Assembly (NCBI GenBank): GCA_001247695.2
Contig: LGRX02003767.1
Span: 27,893 to 91,892, forward strand
DNA length: 64,000 nt
Direction: 5' to 3'
Source: Cymbomonas tetramitiformis
Lineage: Eukaryota; Chlorophyta; Pyramimonadophyceae; Pyramimonadales; Pyramimonadaceae
Shown here: positions 58,401-64,000 of the stretch, piece by piece
Layout of the letters: each line of letters opens with the position of its first letter
Numbering within the stretch: position 1 is the stretch's first letter
Notes under the pieces: model-generated
What the model was told of the DNA's origin: nothing
Database searches by the model: none
What the model saw: the letters and a program-made list of their open reading frames with translations, nothing else
Made by a program: the position numbers and the translations under genes

Positions 58401-61250
58401 TTCTGTCACTTTCCAGAATGAGGATGAACTGCGCTTGGAAACCGTATGCAGATTGCGGGTTCGAGTCCCGACATGGCTTTTCCCAAGACTTCGTGGCTTA
58501 ATGGTCGAGGCAACAAATTTCTAACATTCCAGAATGAGCTTTCAAAGAGTCATAATTCCTCAATGAAGCATGCGTGTCTTATGTGCCAAAATGATATGAA
58601 ACCACAAGTATGATGTCAATCTATATGTGGATGGTGTATACCATTGTATGCTATTCCACAAATAAGTAGTGATGTCAGAATAAAACTTTGGACAATTGCA
58701 ACTCAGTACAAACCCGAGTGCATTCAAGTCCACTTGTATGCTCAGAATCTGAATCTAATGTACTTTTTATATGCACAGGATAGAACATATTTTCTATGTG
58801 ATTCTGGATTCAGGAACTAGAGCAAATGTAAAACTCTTTTCCTATTTCAGACGATGAAACCTTTATTCCCTTAGGTGCAATGCCTTATTGTAAGGAATAG
58901 TCATTTTCAATACAAGTTTCAATCGATTTTCTCAAATCTGTCATTTTTATGATGATCAGATTGGTCAACTTTACAGCATAATCACTTCCCCTCGCTGAAG
59001 GAGATGACTCCCATCATAGGGCGGTATATTGGCTGTTTTCATATGACACATGGAAAACATGAATAACTCTTGGAGAATTTCGGGATAAACATCCTGAATT
59101 GGCTGTGCTTGATTGCTCTATGCCCAAGAATAACCGAAGAGATTACTTGCCATCTTTTAGCCATATGGCGTAGAGGCTGCTTAACAACGGTTGGGTCATA
59201 AGCTGGATAGCTATGTTAGCTATGTTGGAGGCTGAATAGCCATGATTGCACAGATTCTGTCCTCCATGATGAATAGACCTTTGAGAAATGGTGTCTGATG
59301 AATCAATACTTTTGACAACAACCCAACCGTTAGGTATGATGAAGAGCTGATGATCTTTGCTGCAATGCAATTGTTTGATGCGTACCACTGAAATGCCTTG
59401 TGATATAATAATCTCACTGCATAGGCTCTTTTCAATGGCGGTATGATCAAATATGTAATGATCAATGAAGACAAGATGGCCAGTATGGCTCATTCAGCAG
59501 GCATGACTACCTCAAAGAGATGTCAATACACGGATACATTTCAAGACATAAGGGCAATAGACTTATTATGCAGTCTTCAAAGGCAGCTAGCATTTATGCA
59601 GCATTGGTCAGCTCAGCGGCTTTGACCTATCTAGGTGTTGTACTCAGGCCGTAGCCTGCATATTGCATTGAGTAATCTTGACACCTTTAATGATCCAATC
59701 AGATGATATGTATGAAATATCAAGAATGGTTGTCCTTTTTCAATGATCATCGGTGGCAGAGGCTATAGTGCTTGCACCGTGTCAATATACAATTCTAGTC
59801 TGGATACATGCTAGACCAGAGGTATACGATGCAGCCCATTGCACCGAAGGTGCATTGCAGTCGTTGGGATGCAGCCCGAATTCACGTCATCAGCGTGGGT
59901 CATATAGTGCCCAAGCATGTGCTGTATATATACAGTACAACACTACCCTCCAGCGGCGAAGTGGTTTGCTATTACCAACATCGTATGCTGTGGGATATCA
60001 TCAGATATGTGATTAGAGAGCATGGTAATATATGTACCATGTTTGTCAATATCGGAGAGACTGTGTCTTCTTTAAAATCCTCATGACTATATGTATAATG
60101 GTGTTGTACTAATGTCACACCTTCTCTCTGAGTGATTTATTGATTTCAGATGTGATGTCGTGGCAGTCAACCTTGTCCGCTTGTACCGGAGGTTGTATGA
60201 ATTGTGTCCACATCATTGGCACGAGTCATATTGTGTCCATGCATACGCGATCTCAGCGCAGGTCACAATACAGTGCCCGAGCATACGCGATTTTAGCGTA
60301 GGTCACATAGTGCCTCTATTTATTACATCTGAGAATATCTGTTACTCGTCTTTGTGAGTCTAGACAGCATTGTGCTGATTGCAATGCTTTCTCTGGTTAC
60401 GACTTATATATCACAGATTATACCAAATGTGGTGATCAGTCCAGTGCAATATTTTGTCACCGGAATGTACAGGGATTGTAAATGATTGCAATCCAGCCGG
60501 AGGAACAATCTCAACAACTATTCTGTACTAATGAATTCATCGGAGTTATACTCATTTCGACGATTCGAAACCCATGTCATTTGTAGTAATGACAACTCAC
60601 ATGGATATATAGGGTTTTTATCAGAATGCTTTTATGTGATGTCAACATATTATGAACAATTCACTTGCATCTTAGGACAAAGGAGTTACGCTTGGAAGGT
60701 CTTGCATGGTGGTCTCCCAACAGTTATCAGCTGTTATTCGGGTGCCACATTCTGCCTTCAGCACTGGGACTATATCAACCAGTCTTACAGCGATGCACTT
60801 GTCCTTCCCACTCTTATGTACGGCTATAGTGCCAACGTATATCAGGTGGGATATATATACATTATATAACTATCATCTTCTGATCCAGGATATGCAATTA
60901 AGCATGGTATCAGGTATATGTTATGTATATAGTTCAGCATTCCGAACTTACTCGAGGATGTAGATGCTGAGGAATAGTTAACGTATAGTCATTGGGATGT
61001 AGTTTCCCATCCGAGTTTACACTTTATTAGTGATGGTGGGTTTAACGTTGTACAGATTTCAACGTTATTTGTGGATGCAGTGATTTTATCAAAAGCAATC
61101 CATCAGAATCACCAGATCGGGATATAAAATGGATATGTGTGTGATCATATCCACCTTCTTCCCTCCTTGAGGAAGTTTGAACACATAGGCAGGTCAGTTG
61201 CCTATATACTTTATGATATAGCATGCAGTCCTTATAGGAAGCAGCTGATA
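55440..61250. other. AT-rich, gene-free region with a dispersed 22-bp motif
   Basis: No open frame above about 130 codons, no recognised domain, and no phase-consistent exon series on either strand. The motif CAGTTCTTGGGATGCAGCCC appears singly at 55596, 57938 and 59858, and as clusters at 56434-56527 and 61251-61338. Other local repeats: GTGCCCAACTTAGACAATG three times near 57985-58045 and CATACGCGAT(C/T)T(C/T)AGCG(C/T)AGGTCACA near 60240-60310. It may be an old, heavily decayed element cluster. Confidence 0.5.
56434..56527 (+). repeat. 22-bp tandem repeat, four copies
   Basis: Units CCCTGCAGTTCTTGGGATGCAG starting at 56434, 56456, 56478 and 56500, plus a partial fifth; the first copies differ by 1-2 bases. 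Confidence 0.95.
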
Positions 61251-61338
61251 CAGTTTTAGGGTTGTTGCCCAACAGTTCTTGGGTTGTTGCCCAACAGTTC
61301 TTGGGTTGTTGCCCAACAGTTTTTGGGTTGCCGCCCGA
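61251..61338 (+). repeat. 22-bp tandem repeat, four copies, related to 56434-56527
   Basis: Units CAGTTCTTGGGTTGTTGCCCAA with exact 22-bp period. Compared with the 56434 array the CAGTT.TTGGG and GCCC blocks are the same and the bases between them differ. Confidence 0.9.
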
Positions 61339-61339
61339 A

Positions 61340-61870
61340 ATATTGTCATGTCCGTGCTGATTTCAGCATAACCTCGTAGTTGACGGGTGACCGGCTGTGG
61401 TGGTGGGGTGTTGACCTCGTAGTTGATGGCTGAGCGGATGCGGCTGGGGGCGTGTTGACCTCGTAGTTGATGGTTTTAAGGCTGTAGTGGTGTGGTGGCG
61501 TGTTGAGGCTTTTTGGGGATGTCGCGTTGGGGCTGCGGACAATGTGGCGTTGGGGCTTTGGAATGTCGGTGTTGGGGTCATGAAAATGTGGGAGTTGGGT
61601 TTTTTGGAAATGTTATGTTAGGGATGTAGAAATGTGGAGTTGGGCGGTTTGGGATTGCAAGGTGTTGGGGTCACTAAAACGTGGGAGTTCATGCTTTGGG
61701 AATGTTGCGTTAGGGAGGGTGAAAATGGAGTTGAGTGTTTGGGACCTATGCTATTGGGTCAATAAAATGTGGAGTTGGGGCTTTTGGAAATGTTGCGTTA
61801 GGGATGGTGAAAATGTGGAGTTGAGGCGTTTGGGACTGTTGCGTTGGGGATGGTGAAAACGTGGGGGGAT
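61340..61870 (+). repeat. G/T-rich degenerate repeats
   Basis: Reiterated TTGACCTCGTAGTTGATGG (three copies, 61372-61470), then about ten degenerate copies of a phrase like AATGTGGAGTTGGGGCTTTTGG. The long open minus frames across it are a composition effect. Confidence 0.75.
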
Positions 61871-61877
61871 TAGTATT

Positions 61878-61930
61878 GGGCCGTTCCGGCCGGCCGTTCG
61901 GGCCGTTCGGGCCGTTCGGGCCGTTCGGGC
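61878..61930 (+). repeat. 9-bp GGGCCGTTC repeat, five copies
   Basis: Near-perfect tandem copies of GGGCCGTTC with one GGCCGGCC interruption. Confidence 0.9.
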
Positions 61931-63365
61931 AACCAAACATTCTTAACATTCTAAGATTTCACAAAATAGGGCTCCCATACTTAAGCCCATACTTAAGGAG
62001 GGTAACGCGTCGGTCCGCGTCGACGCCTGCGTTTTCCCATACTTAAGAAAATTTAAATTTTTTCTTCATACTTAAGGAATATACGCTGACTCCCCCCTCC
62101 CCCCCTAACCAGGGACTACGAATGTTGTCAAACGTGCGTCAGAGAGACGAACCCAACGCCAGAGCTTGACAATCGTATACGATTGTCACACGTGAGTTTG
62201 GTTGTCGAACCTAGTGTACCTGCTTGACAATGGTACACGATTGTCACACGTGAGTCTGGGTGTCAGGTGTGCTTCACATACACGTATCGGCGCGCCCAAG
62301 AGTTTTAGAATATATATATTGGAGGAGTTGCAACCGGAGGTCATTTGCACACATCTGCGTTCGTCACATAGAACCACAACCCGCCCCTTAGACTACCTCA
62401 CCACCAGTATGCCCAATATTGGAATATTGCAGTATTGGATATGGCCTTTCGATACTTTTACGTTTCGCGACTGCCAGTTACAACAAGCCCAATGGGTTCC
62501 TGAAGACCGTTTAATTCTCCGCTTGTGGCGGCAAGCGCGGCAACAAGCTGAAGAAGACTGGGAGGACTTCGGCCAACATGCAGTTAATCTGTACGGTAAT
62601 GCTATTTCTACATAATGCATTACGCATTACGCGTAAATCTCAAAACCTTGGAAACACGTGTTTACGCGTAAATTACGTCGGGGGAGGTCACGTTTATCCG
62701 AACATAGGTCCGAACCAGTTTTGAAATCTAACCGTAGAGCAAAATAACAGATGTAAAAAATCTGAAATCAAGCATTCCAAAAACTGATATCTGAAATCTA
62801 ACGTAGAGCAAAATTAGCAAAAAAATCTAGAAAATTAGCAAAATTTTAAAAATGGAATCCCCCTCCCCACTCTAAGCGGAAACTCGGAATCTCAAGTCGG
62901 TATCGCCCCCCACTTACCCACTTTTTCGGGACCAGGAGTGAGGGCAAGATTTTTTTTAAAAAAACCCTCTATTATAATACAAGCTGCAGATACAAGCTGG
63001 TAGTCCTCCCCCCGGCCCCCGACTTCATTTCCAAACTCGAGTCCAAGTCGGTAGGGGGGAGGGGGGGCTCGTAGTGGAAGTGGGCGAGATTTTTTTTAAA
63101 AAAGCTCGTCTTATTGTTATAAGTAAAATAAAAATTATAATCCGTCACAATAGTCTGCTTCGTACTTGCTAGCTATTCTATTGCAAGGAAACTCCACGAC
63201 AACTGCATCAATCGAATGTCGGAGTGAATGCGCATCAAAGCCGGGTAGAGGCTATAAATTGACTTCTGAACTGGTCTGACAAGTTTTGGCGTAACATCGA
63301 TTTTCCTGCGAATCCTGCGATATCTCGTGCGAATAAACACTGAGGCAGCGACTACGCCAGGCGTG
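61931..63365. other. Spacer with poly-purine and poly-A/T blocks
   Basis: Holds repeated CCCATACTTAAG (four copies, 61973-62090), two palindromic sites related to the terminal array (62168-62190 and 62224-62250), a duplicated GAAATCTAAC(C)GTAGAGCAAAA (62727 and 62795) and two AGATTTTTTTTAAAAAA blocks (62950 and 63090). An AUG-started 68-codon frame at 62409-62615 cannot be supported as a gene. Confidence 0.5.
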
Positions 63366-63399
63366 CACGATTGTCAAAACTGACCACGACGTCAGGCTC

Positions 63400-64000
63400 G
63401 GACTAGTTTTTGACAATCGTATACGATTGTCAAAGCTTGCGACTACGAAAGGGGGCCGGACCTAGCGCCCAAGCTTCACAATCGTATACGATTGTCACGC
63501 GTGAGTCAGGGGGCCGGACCTAGTAGCGCCCAAGCTTCACAATCGTATACGATTGTCACGCGTGAGTCAGGGGACCGGTCAAAGCTTTGCGACTACGGCA
63601 GGCTCGGACTCAGCTTTGACAATCGTATACGATTGTCAAAGCTTGCGACTACGGCAGGCTCGGACTCAGCTTTAACAATCGTATACGATTGTCAAAGCTT
63701 GCGACTACGACGGCAGGCTCGGAGTCAGCTGTGACAATCGTATACGATTGTCAAAGCTTGCGACTAGGGCATACGATTGTCAAAGCTTGCGACTACGGCA
63801 GGCTCGGACTCAGCTTTAACAATCGTATACGATTGTCAAAGCTTGCGACTACGGCAGGCTCGGACTCAGCTTTGACAATCGTATATGATTGTCAAAGCTT
63901 GCGACTACGGCAGGCTCGGACTCAGCTTTGACAATCGTATACGATTGTCAAAGCTTGCGACTACGGCAGGCTCGGACTCAGCTTTGACAATCGTATACGA
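63400..64000. repeat. Array of 26-bp perfect palindromes, 56-bp unit, continues past the window
   Basis: Core TTTGACAATCGTA and its reverse complement TACGATTGTCAAA meet without a spacer. Centres lie at about 63421, 63486, 63547, 63627, 63683, 63742, 63827, 63883, 63939 and 63995, with a half site at 63771. From 63627 on, spacing is 56-59 bp apart from one 85-bp gap holding the half site. Between palindromes runs GCTTGCGACTACGGCAGGCT followed by CGGACTCAGC. Two copies use CACGCGTGAGTCAGGG on the right flank instead, like the sites at 62.2 kb. Confidence 0.95.

Noticed and set aside
58400..58540. Permuted or linear tRNA gene
   Set aside because: Box B is perfect, but neither the sequence before box A nor that after box B gives a 7-bp acceptor stem, and the T-stem has a mismatch at its first pair. 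Kept only as a low-interest finding.
59143..59493. Possible Copia RNase H relic on minus (HTGHLVFIDHYIF)
   Set aside because: Vague resemblance to the end of Copia RNase H, but the flanking minus frames have stops and no reverse transcriptase motif. Insufficient.
62202..62615. Plus-strand frame with Trp/Gln-rich 68-residue segment from ATG 62409
   Set aside because: Tempting because of a TATATATA upstream and an intact end, but there is no family, no splice evidence and repeat-rich flanks.

Overview
This is nuclear DNA from a eukaryote. Its genes are split by short GT-AG introns whose phases match from exon to exon. Gene density is low, tandem repeats are abundant, transposons are nested, and one run of N (28140-28674) marks an assembly gap. 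The mannose-6-phosphate isomerase has plant-like wording around its active site, which fits a unicellular green-lineage alga. That placement is inference, not proof.

Layout. 1.7-3.8 kb (+): an Ala/Pro-rich protein of unknown function with an Arg/Ser-rich tail, next to a 78-bp minisatellite. 5.2-8.5 kb (-): a complete seven-exon coiled-coil gene of about 627 residues. 9.1-9.7 kb (+): a divergent Cys-rich, probably zinc-binding gene start that may be the N-terminus of a larger transposase-like gene. 13.5-22.6 kb (+): four phase-matched exons of a 1,014-residue transposase-like protein of a family I cannot name. A hAT fragment with a hAT-derived tandem array lies just upstream of it, and a young Gag-only LTR retrotransposon sits in one of its introns. 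24.0-32.5 kb (+): the complete 11-exon mannose-6-phosphate isomerase gene (420 residues, all metal ligands present), whose 4-kb intron 8 holds the gap. 33.6-34.1 kb (-): a small GC-rich ORF in AT-rich surroundings. 35.0-36.5 kb (-): a single-exon EF-hand protein. 38.6-39.7 kb: a defective hAT element with an exact 8-bp target duplication. 40.4-46.7 kb: tandem repeats with 15-, 33-, 43-, 47- and 63-bp units. 47.3-52.3 kb (-): ORC3, subunit 3 of the origin recognition complex, traced through at least eleven exons; neither terminus is resolved. 53.7-53.9 kb: a 289-bp hAT-type MITE. 54.0-54.9 kb (-): a frameshifted reverse-transcriptase-type relic. 55.4-61.3 kb: AT-rich, gene-free, with a dispersed 22-bp motif. 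63.4-64.0 kb: an array of 26-bp perfect palindromes that runs off the window.

The recognisable host genes serve sugar-nucleotide metabolism (PMI), DNA replication initiation (ORC3), calcium signalling (EF-hand) and probably the cytoskeleton (coiled coil). They do not form a pathway or operon; each is an independent gene in a transposon-rich landscape.
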